64,000 nucleotides of DNA from Suilimivivens sp963650485 (GTDB taxonomy: Bacteria > Bacillota > Clostridia > Lachnospirales > Lachnospiraceae), in the NCBI GenBank assembly GCA_963650485.1, contig CAVJLN010000007.1, positions 1-64,000 of the forward strand, read 5' to 3'. Of the stretch, positions 8,398-16,271 are shown in pieces. The number at the start of each line of letters is the position of its first letter. Positions within the stretch are counted from its first letter, which is position 1. Position numbers and translations under genes: made by a program. The notes below the pieces were generated by a model. It saw only the letters and a program-made list of their open reading frames with translations, was not told the origin of the DNA and did not search any database.

Positions 8398-8457
8398 TCT
8401 TTTCCTCCCTAATAGAATATTTGATTTATTGAATGCACGGATTGAACTCCAATCCGG

Positions 8458-9327
8458 TTATTCCTTAACGGCTCCAACGGTAACTCCGTGGATGAAATAC
8501 TTCTGCAGCCATGGATAGATACACAAAATCGGAACGGTAGAGAACATAACGATCGCTGCTTTCAGTGATTCGGTAAGTCCCGGGGTAGAGAATCCTTCCT
8601 GCGTAGCTACTTCCACGCTGTTAATGTTGTTAATGATATTGTAAAGAAGGAGCTGCAGCGGATAATAATCCTTTTCCTTCATATACATCAATGCATCGGA
8701 ATATCCATTCCAGCGGCCTACGGCATAAAACAGAGCCAGCGTCGCAAATACCGGTTTGGATAACGGAATGTAAATGGAGCATAGAATCTTAATATAGGTC
8801 GCCCCGTCAATTTCCGCCGATTCCCTTAAGCTGTCCGGAATTCCATAGAAGAAACTCCTTAAGATAATCATATTGAAGACACTTAAACAGCTTGGCACAA
8901 TCAGCACCAGCGGATTGCTTAACAGATTCAGTGACTTCATCAGCAGGTAGTTCGGGATTGTACCTGCGTTAAAAAACATCGTAATCGTAATGATGATGTT
9001 AAAAATGCTTCTTCCTTTCAGATCCTCGAAGATCAGAGGATAAGCACACAAGGTCGTCATGACCAGTGATACAATCGTACAGATAACGGTAAGCAATACT
9101 GTCCAGAAGAACGCCCGGATGTATTTTGCATCACCAAGTACGGTTGTGTAAGCATCGAAGTTCAATCCCTTCGGCCACAGATAAACCTCATGCTTTACCA
9201 GTGCGTCCGTACTGCTTATGGACTTCACCAGCAGGTTTACCATCGGAAGCAGACAGATGATGGCAACCACGATACAAATCAGAACGAAGACCCAGTCTCC
9301 GACTTTTGCAGATTTTGATTTAATCAT
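8458..9327 (-). CDS. Carbohydrate ABC transporter permease, YtcP/LplC type
   Basis: A 289-residue membrane protein with six predicted helices. It carries the permease coupling motif ESAEIDGATYIKILCSIYIP at about residues 185-204 and a typical C-terminus ending in LQKYFIHGVTVGAVKE, a hallmark of the YtcP subfamily. It pairs with the permease encoded 12 bases upstream to form the membrane channel. The gap to the downstream binding-protein gene is 60 bases, so the three genes form one operon. Confidence 0.9.
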   Translation of the reverse strand: MIKSKSAKVGDWVFVLICIVVAIICLLPMVNLLVKSISSTDALVKHEVYLWPKGLNFDAYTTVLGDAKYIRAFFWTVLLTVICTIVSLVMTTLCAYPLIFEDLKGRSIFNIIITITMFFNAGTIPNYLLMKSLNLLSNPLVLIVPSCLSVFNMIILRSFFYGIPDSLRESAEIDGATYIKILCSIYIPLSKPVFATLALFYAVGRWNGYSDALMYMKEKDYYPLQLLLYNIINNINSVEVATQEGFSTPGLTESLKAAIVMFSTVPILCIYPWLQKYFIHGVTVGAVKE

Positions 9328-9339
9328 CGTTCACACCTC

Positions 9340-10293
9340 CTACCAGATTCCACGTTCGCCAAGCCGTCTGGAAATCCAGTTTGCCAGCAACAGGAAGATT
9401 ACACAGATCACGGACTGGAATAATCCAACCGCTGTCGTCAGTGAGAACTGAAGACTCTTAATACCATTGGTATATACAAAGGTGGAGATAACATTTGCCA
9501 CATTCATAACCATGTTATTCTGGAAGGCAAACGGTCTGTCAAAGCCGCTTCCTAAAATATTGCCAAGGTTCATAATCAGAAGCACCACGATGGTGGAACG
9601 GATGCCCGGAAGGGTAATGTGCCACATCTTCTTAAATCTTCCGGCACCATCTACCGATGCTGCCTCGTAAAGCTCCGGATTGATTCCGGCGATCGCTGCC
9701 AGATATACGATGGAGCCCCATCCAAAGTTCTGCCATACGCCGATTAATATGTAGGATACAATCCAGTTGCCCGGTTTATCAAGGAAATGAACTGCCTCAA
9801 ACCCCAGATTCTGCAGCACCATGTTTACAAGACCGTTGGTCGGTGCAAACATCTGAAGTGCCAGGCTGTAAATAATGACCCATGATAAAAAATGAGGCAT
9901 ATAGGCAATGGTCTGTACCACTCTCTTAAACCTGGTAAATACCAGTTCGTTTAGGATCAGTGCGAAAATGATCGGAGCCGGAAACCCAACTACCAGATCA
10001 AGGAGATTCAGTACCAGGGTATTCCGCAAGGCATTTAAGAAATCCTTGTTCTTAAACGCTTTGATGAAATATTCAAAACCGTGCTGTGCCGCCAGCGGCA
10101 TCTCCCAGACACTCTGTACAATACTGTATTTCTTGAATGCGATCTGGATATAAACCATCGGAACGTATTTAAAAATGATCAGATACAGCATTGGCAGAAA
10201 GAGCAACAAGTACAGCTGCCAGTACCGTTTCATGTACACGCCGAACGGTTTCTTATTCTTCTCGGCAGGTACTTTTTTGGATGTTTTACTCAT
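9340..10293 (-). CDS. Carbohydrate ABC transporter permease, LplB/YteP type
   Basis: A 317-residue protein with a basic N-terminus (about residues 1-25) and six hydrophobic helices. The EAA-like coupling loop is YEAASVDGAGRFKKMWHITL at about residues 216-235, and the C-terminus NWISRRLGERGIW is typical of the family. First gene of the transporter operon. The start is supported by GGGGGAGGAGTTACG before ATG. The long upstream gap (10294-10631) carries a -10 box, a palindrome and a pair of candidate activator sites. Confidence 0.9.
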   Translation of the reverse strand: MSKTSKKVPAEKNKKPFGVYMKRYWQLYLLLFLPMLYLIIFKYVPMVYIQIAFKKYSIVQSVWEMPLAAQHGFEYFIKAFKNKDFLNALRNTLVLNLLDLVVGFPAPIIFALILNELVFTRFKRVVQTIAYMPHFLSWVIIYSLALQMFAPTNGLVNMVLQNLGFEAVHFLDKPGNWIVSYILIGVWQNFGWGSIVYLAAIAGINPELYEAASVDGAGRFKKMWHITLPGIRSTIVVLLIMNLGNILGSGFDRPFAFQNNMVMNVANVISTFVYTNGIKSLQFSLTTAVGLFQSVICVIFLLLANWISRRLGERGIW

Positions 10294-10317
10294 CGTAACT
10301 CCTCCCCCTAAAAATCG

Positions 10318-10347
10318 TTTATCAACTCTTTTGATAAATTCATTATA
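10318..10347 (-). promoter_or_regulatory. Candidate promoter -10 and overlapping palindromic operator of the ABC operon
   Basis: On the minus strand a TATAAT box (10347-10342) is followed by the perfect inverted repeat TTTATCAA-aagag-TTGATAAA (10338-10318), centred on the expected start of transcription. No good -35 hexamer lies 17 bases upstream, which fits a promoter that needs an activator. The palindrome could bind a repressor of unknown identity. Confidence 0.4.
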
Positions 10348-10372
10348 ATCTCCTGCCCACTCCTTATCTTGT

Positions 10373-10410
10373 CATATATTGCTTTTCATTTCATAAATCT
10401 TGCTTTCTTT
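10373..10410 (-). promoter_or_regulatory. Candidate AraC-regulator box pair upstream of the ABC operon
   Basis: On the plus strand CATATATTGCTTTTC (10373) and AAATCTTGCTTTC (10395) form a direct repeat whose TTGCT cores are 21 bp apart. Both resemble CAAATATTGCTCTTTC, found twice before the GH3 gene. The pair ends about 25-30 bp upstream of the -10 box, in a position usual for AraC-type activators. The rest of 10411-10513 holds only AT-rich sequence. Confidence 0.4.
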
Positions 10411-10513
10411 ATGCATTTTTTATATATATGAACTTTTACAGATTATTTTATTGTGCGTTTTGCTACAAGTTTTTCAATGTATAGCAATTTTTGTAATATA
10501 AAGAATTGTGGGA

Positions 10514-10574
10514 GTGCAAAGCACGGAACAATCCGCAGGCATCAAAGCCAGGGGCTTTTGACCCCGACATCATA
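10514..10574. repeat. Dispersed intergenic repeat, copy 1
   Basis: This stretch between the ABC operon promoter and the GH67 terminator contains GGGGCTTTTGACCCC and CGGAACAATCCG. Its right half matches 45254-45310 over about 36 bases with one indel, and its left half shares CGGATTG-T/C-TCCGT (reverse strand) with the 43-bp units before the clpX paralogue. It encodes nothing. Confidence 0.6.
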
Positions 10575-10581
10575 TAAAGAG

Positions 10582-10614
10582 AAAAAAATCGGAAGCAGAA
10601 TCTTCTGCTTCCGA
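10582..10614 (-). terminator. Rho-independent terminator of the GH67 gene
   Basis: TCGGAAGCAGA and TCTGCTTCCGA pair perfectly around a 4-base loop. The minus strand continues with seven Ts. It lies 18 bases past the GH67 stop. Confidence 0.85.
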
Positions 10615-10631
10615 CAGTATATATCTTCTTC

Positions 10632-12626
10632 CTAATAAATCTTTCTTCCTTTTTCATCTGGGATTCCACTCTTACGGTAGAAGTAAGAGTTCACCTGGTC
10701 GCGCCATTCCTTGGCATTGGCTAACTGTCTTGTAAAACGCTCCCGCACCAGTGTATAGCTTTCTTCCGGAAGCTTTCCTTTAAGGGATTCCCAGGCTGTT
10801 ATCATTTCCCGAACCTCTTCCACGCCTTCAAAGTGGGTGTCATAAATGTGTTGCAGCAGGGTCTTTCCGCTCGCCAGCTTCCATGTATACGGCATGTGAT
10901 GGAAGAACAGCAACAGTTCTTCCGGGCACGTTGCCGGATCGTCATACTTCGAAGCATTCGGCTCGTAATACTGCTGTGCGTATCCTGTTCCGTTGTGTGA
11001 CCGGTCAACACCAAGTCCCAGATGATCGGCACGATGGTAGGTTCCCCAACGGGAGTACTCATACCCGTCAATGCTCGGGCCATAGTGCTCATGTGGTGTC
11101 ACCATCCAGCCAATGCCAAGGGGTGAGGTATATTTTTCATAGGTTGCCCGGGATTCGAGAAGAAGTTTCGTAAGGGAATTGACAACCTCACAGTCACAGC
11201 CAAAGGTCAGCTTGACCCATTCCTTTGCAATTTCTTCTGCAGAAAGCGACGTCTGGAATGCCAGTCTTCCGAATCCATAGAAGTTTGCTGCCGCCAGATC
11301 ATTTCCGGTCCAGTTCGCATCATTACCGGTATTGATTACGGCCGCAATTCCGGCATTCCGGTTTCCCAGCGTCCGGCCACTTACCACATCCGCAACCGTG
11401 TCAAGCTCCGGCTGGCAATAGGTTTTAAAATCCAGTACTTCTTTAAATAAGGGAATCAGATAGCAGACATCGATCTGATGTCCCGTATACTCCTGTGCTA
11501 CCTGGACCTCCAGCATCTGATTGGTCTTTTTTAAGCCTCCAAGCAGGGGCGAAACTGCTTCCCGGATCTGGAAATCCATCGGACCATTTTTAATCTGCAA
11601 AATCACATTCTCGTGATAGTCTCCATCCATCTGGATGAAATTATCGTATCCGGCACGCGCCCGGTCCGTCTTATAATCCCTCCAGTCCTGCGTGCAGTTA
11701 TAAACAAAACACCGCCAGATGATGATGGCGCCATATTCCTTCACAATATCGGCAAGCATATTGGCTCCGTCTGCCTGCGTCCTTCCGTAGGTAAAAGGAC
11801 CCGGTCTTCCTTCGGAATCTGCCTTTACAAGAAAACCTCCAAGATTCGGGATTCTTGCAAAGACCTCCTTCATCTTCTCTTTCCACCATGCAATGACCTC
11901 TGCGTTTAACGGATCCGCACTGTCCGGTCCGCCAAGCTCCATCGGGGATGCAAAGTTAAGACTTAAGTAAAGCTTGATTCCATAATCGGCAAATACACTG
12001 GAAAGCTCTGCCACACGGTCAAAATAACGTTCTGTAATCAGATACGTTGCCGCATCCTTTACATTCACGTTGTTAATCACAACGCCATTTAATCCGACGC
12101 TTGCCACAAACCGCGCGTAATCCTTCGTCCGCTCATTCACCAGAATTTCATTCTCTGCAAAGAAGAAGGATTCTCCGGAATAACCGCGCTCAATACTGCC
12201 ATCCATGTTATCCCAGTGATTCAGCATACGGTTCGGATTGTCCGGATTACAAAGCACATCCACGCCTTTCAGAGATTCCTCCATGGCAATTCTGCGAAGC
12301 AGGTCAAACACGCCATATAAGATACCCTTTTCTTCGACAGCCATCAGAAACAGCCGTCCATCCTGCTCCTTCAGATGGTATCCTTCTGCTTTCACACCGC
12401 TCCCTTCTTCGGAAATCCTGCGGATAACGAAGATCCCCTTTTCTGCCTGTGCCAGAGAAGGAAGGGCCAGCATGCCCTGTATTCCACGCTCCAGTTCCCT
12501 AAGCGCAGACCGGATCACACGGTGTTCCTTCTCAAATCCATCCAGCCGGTATTTTTCAAAATAGGCTTCATTTCCTTTCGCAGCTCTTGGAAAGTAATTC
12601 AGCCACATCTGTGTCCACGGATTCAT
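10632..12626 (-). CDS. aguA: GH67 alpha-glucuronidase
   Basis: A 664-residue cytoplasmic enzyme that removes 4-O-methyl-glucuronic acid from the non-reducing end of aldouronates released from glucuronoxylan. Family features: W-L-x-YF near the N-terminus, the active-site segment KADSEGRPGPFTYGR followed by DGANMLAD, and VAQEYTGHQIDVCYL, all conserved in GH67. I prefer the start at ATG 12626 (MNPWTQMWLNYF) because GGAGG lies ten bases upstream and GH67 enzymes begin near this point. The frame stays open to 12893 through five charged 17-residue repeats that are foreign to the family; if translated the protein would be 753 residues. It lies downstream of the GH3 gene and is followed by a terminator. 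Confidence 0.88.
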   Translation of the reverse strand: MNPWTQMWLNYFPRAAKGNEAYFEKYRLDGFEKEHRVIRSALRELERGIQGMLALPSLAQAEKGIFVIRRISEEGSGVKAEGYHLKEQDGRLFLMAVEEKGILYGVFDLLRRIAMEESLKGVDVLCNPDNPNRMLNHWDNMDGSIERGYSGESFFFAENEILVNERTKDYARFVASVGLNGVVINNVNVKDAATYLITERYFDRVAELSSVFADYGIKLYLSLNFASPMELGGPDSADPLNAEVIAWWKEKMKEVFARIPNLGGFLVKADSEGRPGPFTYGRTQADGANMLADIVKEYGAIIIWRCFVYNCTQDWRDYKTDRARAGYDNFIQMDGDYHENVILQIKNGPMDFQIREAVSPLLGGLKKTNQMLEVQVAQEYTGHQIDVCYLIPLFKEVLDFKTYCQPELDTVADVVSGRTLGNRNAGIAAVINTGNDANWTGNDLAAANFYGFGRLAFQTSLSAEEIAKEWVKLTFGCDCEVVNSLTKLLLESRATYEKYTSPLGIGWMVTPHEHYGPSIDGYEYSRWGTYHRADHLGLGVDRSHNGTGYAQQYYEPNASKYDDPATCPEELLLFFHHMPYTWKLASGKTLLQHIYDTHFEGVEEVREMITAWESLKGKLPEESYTLVRERFTRQLANAKEWRDQVNSYFYRKSGIPDEKGRKIY

Positions 12627-12638
12627 TCCCACTTTTCC

Positions 12639-12893
12639 TCCACTTGGGTATTTTGAAGCATTTCTCTTCTCCATACCCTCTAGTTTCTTTTCTTCTGGGT
12701 ATTTCGAAGCATATTTCCTCTCTATACCCTGTAGCTTCTTTTCCTCTGGGTATTTTGAAACAAATTTTCTCTCCATACCCTCTAGTTTCTTTTCTTCTGG
12801 GTATTTTGAAACAAATTTTCTCTCTATACCCTCCAGCTTCATTTCCTCTGGGTATTTTGAAGCATTTTCCTTCTCTATACCCTCCACTTTCAT
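12639..12893 (-). repeat. Five tandem 51-bp units, in frame with GH67
   Basis: Each unit would encode a 17-residue repeat of the type K-K-L-E-G-M-E-R-K-F-V-S-K-Y-P-E-E. Copies differ at both silent and replacement positions. Each unit also contains GGGTAT and ATACCC about 20 bases apart, giving a weak hairpin per unit. It lies between the GH3 gene and the likely GH67 start, so it is either a lysine/glutamate-rich N-terminal extension or a repeat-bearing leader. Confidence 0.8.
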
Positions 12894-12912
12894 CTGAAAC
12901 AGATTCCGTCCT

Positions 12913-12979
12913 TACGTCAGTCGTGATCTGTCCGTCATAATCTGTCAGCAGTGATCTGTCAGTCGTGATCTGTCAGCAG
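12913..12979. repeat. Short tandem repeat, about 4.5 copies of 14 bp
   Basis: GATCTGTCAGTCGT-like units repeat with a 14-bp period (GATCTGT or AATCTGT near 12925, 12939, 12953 and 12967). The array reaches into the last codons of the GH3 gene (stop 12973-12975). With the adjacent 51-bp array, the whole GH3-GH67 gap is repetitive. Confidence 0.75.
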
Positions 12980-15123
12980 CAATCAGCCGACACCTTAATG
13001 GTGATCTCAACCGGTTTCTTTCCGGTCAGCTCCACACTCCGGTGATCCGGTCCGTTTGTTCCTACATAACAGATTGCTTCTCCTTCATGGTAGCAAAGTC
13101 TTCCTTCTTCATCGCAGAGTCCGAAAGCTTCCTTCGGAAGATTAATTTCCACGCTCTTCTTCTCCCCCTTCTTAAGAGAAACCTTCTTAAGTCCCTTAAG
13201 CTGTGCATTCGGTGTATCCTCTGCACAGATCTTCACATAAACCTGAACAGTTTCCGCACTGTCATATTCTCCAAGATTGGAAATCTCTGCGGTTACGGTA
13301 ATGCCATCCTCTGTAAGCACTTCGCAGTCTGCCTTTACATTGGAAAGCTCATATTCATTATAGGAAAGTCCGTAACCAAACGGATACATGGCATCCTGCT
13401 TCATATAGCGGTAGGTTCTTCCCTTCATGGAATAATCGGTAAACTCCGGCAGTTCATCAATGCTGTGATAGAACGTAAGTGGAAGCTTTCCTTCCGGGCT
13501 TACATCGCCAAACAGAATATTCGCAATTGCCTTGCCGCCGACAGCACCCGGATACCAGCCTTGGATGATTGCCGGAATATGCTCGCCGGCCCAGTTAAAG
13601 GAAAGCGCGCTTCCGGAAAGCACTACAAGCACGACCGGCTTGCCGCTTTCATATGCCATCTTAAGAATTTCAAGCTGTAAGCCCGGAAATTCTAAGTCAC
13701 GCTTATCTCCGCTTCCGTACTGGTTACCGGTATCGCCCTCTTCTCCTTCCAGAGTCGCATCAAGTCCAAGACACATGACGACAACATCACTTGCTGCGCA
13801 GATGCCGCGCACTTCGGAATGACGATCCTTTCCCTGACTTAAATTACTCATTCCTTCTTTATATAAATGACAGCCATCGGATACGAGCACACGCACCTCA
13901 TCACCGACATACTCCTGAATTCCTTCGGAAATTGTGTAATACCTAGATGCGGTTCCTTCATAGTTACCAACCAGTGCCGCACGGCTGTTGGCATTCGGTC
14001 CGATCACACCGATAGTTTTGATCTTCGACTTATCCAATGGAAGCATATGGTTCTCATTCTTTAAAAGCGTAATACACTTCTCGGAAGCCTTGAGATTTAA
14101 CTCCTGCATCGGCTTGGAATCCACTACCTCATAGGTAATCTGATCATAAGGATTCTCCCCCTTCTGATCGAAAGCACCCAGCATCATACGGGTGGTAAAC
14201 AGGTGAACCAGTGCTTCATCAAGGCGTTCCTCCTTCACCATTCCCTTTTCTACTGCTTCCTTTAAATAGCCAAATAATGTACCGCAGTTTAAGTCGCAGC
14301 CGTTGTTCATGGCAAGGGCAGCAGACTCTAACGGGGTATCCGTTACCATATGTCCTTCATGGAAATCCTTGATTGCCCAGCAGTCCGATACCACATGACC
14401 TTCAAAGCCCCATTCTTTTCTTAAAATATCCTGTAACAATGTCTTGCTTCCGCAGCAGGGCTCGCCATTTGTACGGTTATATGCGCCCATCACTGCCTCT
14501 ACCTTTCCTTCCTGCACACAGGTCTTGAAAGCCGGAAGATAGGTTTCATACATATCCTGCTTTGTTGCCACCGCATTGAAATGATGACGCAGATCCTCCG
14601 GTCCGCTGTGTACCGCGAAATGCTTGGCACAGGCTGCTGCCTTTAAGTATTTTTCATCATGTCCCTGAAGACCCTCGACATAACGCACACCCATACGGGA
14701 GGTCAGATAGGGATCCTCTCCGAAGGTTTCATGTCCGCGTCCCCATCTGGGATCACGGAAAATATTGACATTGGGTGACCAGAAGGTCAGGCCCTTATAA
14801 ATATCCGTATCGTCATATTCCTGCTGCATATTGAATTTGGCACGTCCTTCCGTGGATACCGCTTCTGCCACTTCCTCTGCCAGATCCTCATCGAACGTAG
14901 CGGCAAGTCCGATCGCCTGTGGAAATACAGTAGCTGCTCCGGCTCTCGCCACTCCATGAAGCGCTTCATTCCACCAGTTGTAAGCCTTGATTCCGAGGCG
15001 TTCAATTGCAGGTGCCTGATAAAGTGTCTGTTGTACTTTTTCTTCCAGCGTCATCTTCGACACAAGTTCTTTCGCACGTTTCGCGTATTCCGCACGCTTT
15101 TCTTCATTTCTAACTAATTCCAT
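12973..15123 (-). CDS. GH3 beta-xylosidase/beta-glucosidase-type glycoside hydrolase
   Basis: A 716-residue intracellular enzyme without a signal peptide. The N-terminal TIM-barrel domain contains KHFAVHSGPE (about 167-176) and the nucleophile block HVVSDCWAI, with the catalytic Asp at about 247. The C-terminal alpha/beta sandwich and fibronectin-III-like domain (from about residue 600) complete the usual GH3 layout. Start: ATG 15123, seven bases after AAGGAG; the frame is open further upstream but without a ribosome site. The adjacent alpha-glucuronidase suggests xylo-oligosaccharides as substrate; beta-glucosidase activity cannot be excluded. It is first in a GH3-GH67 unit, divergent from the AraC gene. 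Confidence 0.88.
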   Translation of the reverse strand: MELVRNEEKRAEYAKRAKELVSKMTLEEKVQQTLYQAPAIERLGIKAYNWWNEALHGVARAGAATVFPQAIGLAATFDEDLAEEVAEAVSTEGRAKFNMQQEYDDTDIYKGLTFWSPNVNIFRDPRWGRGHETFGEDPYLTSRMGVRYVEGLQGHDEKYLKAAACAKHFAVHSGPEDLRHHFNAVATKQDMYETYLPAFKTCVQEGKVEAVMGAYNRTNGEPCCGSKTLLQDILRKEWGFEGHVVSDCWAIKDFHEGHMVTDTPLESAALAMNNGCDLNCGTLFGYLKEAVEKGMVKEERLDEALVHLFTTRMMLGAFDQKGENPYDQITYEVVDSKPMQELNLKASEKCITLLKNENHMLPLDKSKIKTIGVIGPNANSRAALVGNYEGTASRYYTISEGIQEYVGDEVRVLVSDGCHLYKEGMSNLSQGKDRHSEVRGICAASDVVVMCLGLDATLEGEEGDTGNQYGSGDKRDLEFPGLQLEILKMAYESGKPVVLVVLSGSALSFNWAGEHIPAIIQGWYPGAVGGKAIANILFGDVSPEGKLPLTFYHSIDELPEFTDYSMKGRTYRYMKQDAMYPFGYGLSYNEYELSNVKADCEVLTEDGITVTAEISNLGEYDSAETVQVYVKICAEDTPNAQLKGLKKVSLKKGEKKSVEINLPKEAFGLCDEEGRLCYHEGEAICYVGTNGPDHRSVELTGKKPVEITIKVSADCC

Positions 15124-15260
15124 AAGCTTTCTCCTTGCATTTTCATCTGTCTGCTGCCAAACAGCTTCCTTAGGTTCATGCTGCATAGCTGTCCAGACTC
15201 CTGTCTTAAGTATAGTACGTGCCCCCCTTATATGCATTTTATTTCTTGCGTAGTTCTAAT

Positions 15261-15300
15261 CAAATATTGCTCTTTCGACCCAGGCAAATGTTGCTCTTTC
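15261..15300. promoter_or_regulatory. Candidate AraC operator: two direct copies of CAAATATTGCTCTTTC
   Basis: CAAATATTGCTCTTTC (15261-15276) and CAAATGTTGCTCTTTC (15285-15300) are direct repeats with one mismatch, 24 bp apart, in the 251-bp gap between the divergent GH3 and AraC genes. Direct repeats of about 16 bp two helical turns apart are typical of AraC-family targets. The same box occurs at 22171 and, less exactly, at 10373. Confidence 0.55.
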
Positions 15301-15374
15301 ATTTGACGTCCTCTCAGAATTAGCGTATTCTTATCTTAACTGGTTTTACGAACCTGCTTATGGGGGAATCTGAC

Positions 15375-16271
15375 ATGATCGCTATTTTAAACGGAACACA
15401 CGAAACCGTCACCTATAAAGAGTTACAGGGCATCCGTCTGTGGCACAACCGGGAATACGAGGATTACCCGCTTCACTGGCATACTGCGCTTGAAATCATC
15501 ATGCCTTTTGATAATGAGTATACGGTTGTAATAGACGGCAAGCCACATATCCTGAATGAGGGAGACATCTGGATCACCGCTCCGGGCACGCTCCATGAGC
15601 TGAGAGCGCCAAAAACCGGGGAACGTCTGATTCTTCTTTTTGACTACAGCCTGATCTGCAATGTCAAGGGTATGGACTCCCTGTTGCAGACCATCCATCC
15701 GTTTCTGTTGGTACGCCGTGATTCCCATGGCGATCTGAATGGAAAGCTGCGGTTTTATCTGGAAGAAATCAGCCGCGAATACGACTACTCCCAACCCTAT
15801 GCGGAGGCAGCCATCTATTCCCTGATGATCCGCTTTTTCGTGACGCTCGGACGCGCCAATATCAATCCCCAGGAAATGTTCCCCGGCATTACCTCGAGCA
15901 AACAGCACGAATATGTGGACAAATTCATGAACGTCTGCAATTACATTACCGAGCACTGCACCGAAAACATTACCGTAGACGAACTGGCTTCACTTGCCGG
16001 CTTTTCCAAGTTTCATTTTGCCCGGCTCTTTAAGCAGTTCACGAATACCTCGTGCTATGACTATATCATCCAGAAACGGATTGCTTACGCAGAAAAGCTG
16101 CTGATCGAACCGGATCTTTCCATTACGGAAGTTTCCATGCGTTCGGGATTCAACAGCCTCTCTACTTTTAACCGTATTTTTAAATCTGCCAAAAACTGTA
16201 CCCCATCTGAGTACAAGAAATTAAACCGTGCCAATCAGAAGTGTACTTCCGTACCGGCCGGCAGGAATTGA
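15375..16271 (+). CDS. AraC-family regulator with cupin sensor domain
   Basis: A 298-residue protein. Residues 1-150 are a cupin-like sugar-binding domain (EYEDYPLHWHTALEIIMPF; NEGDIWITAPGTLHEL). Residues about 190-290 hold the two helix-turn-helix motifs (ITVDELASLAGFSKFHFARL; ITEVSMRSGFNSLSTFNRIF). Start: ATG 15375 after GGGGGA with seven bases spacing, preferred over an ATG five codons upstream. It sits divergent from GH3-GH67 inside the aldouronate locus and is the obvious candidate activator of it. Its 3' end overlaps the convergent GH2 gene by 37 bases. Confidence 0.88.
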   Translation: MIAILNGTHETVTYKELQGIRLWHNREYEDYPLHWHTALEIIMPFDNEYTVVIDGKPHILNEGDIWITAPGTLHELRAPKTGERLILLFDYSLICNVKGMDSLLQTIHPFLLVRRDSHGDLNGKLRFYLEEISREYDYSQPYAEAAIYSLMIRFFVTLGRANINPQEMFPGITSSKQHEYVDKFMNVCNYITEHCTENITVDELASLAGFSKFHFARLFKQFTNTSCYDYIIQKRIAYAEKLLIEPDLSITEVSMRSGFNSLSTFNRIFKSAKNCTPSEYKKLNRANQKCTSVPAGRN

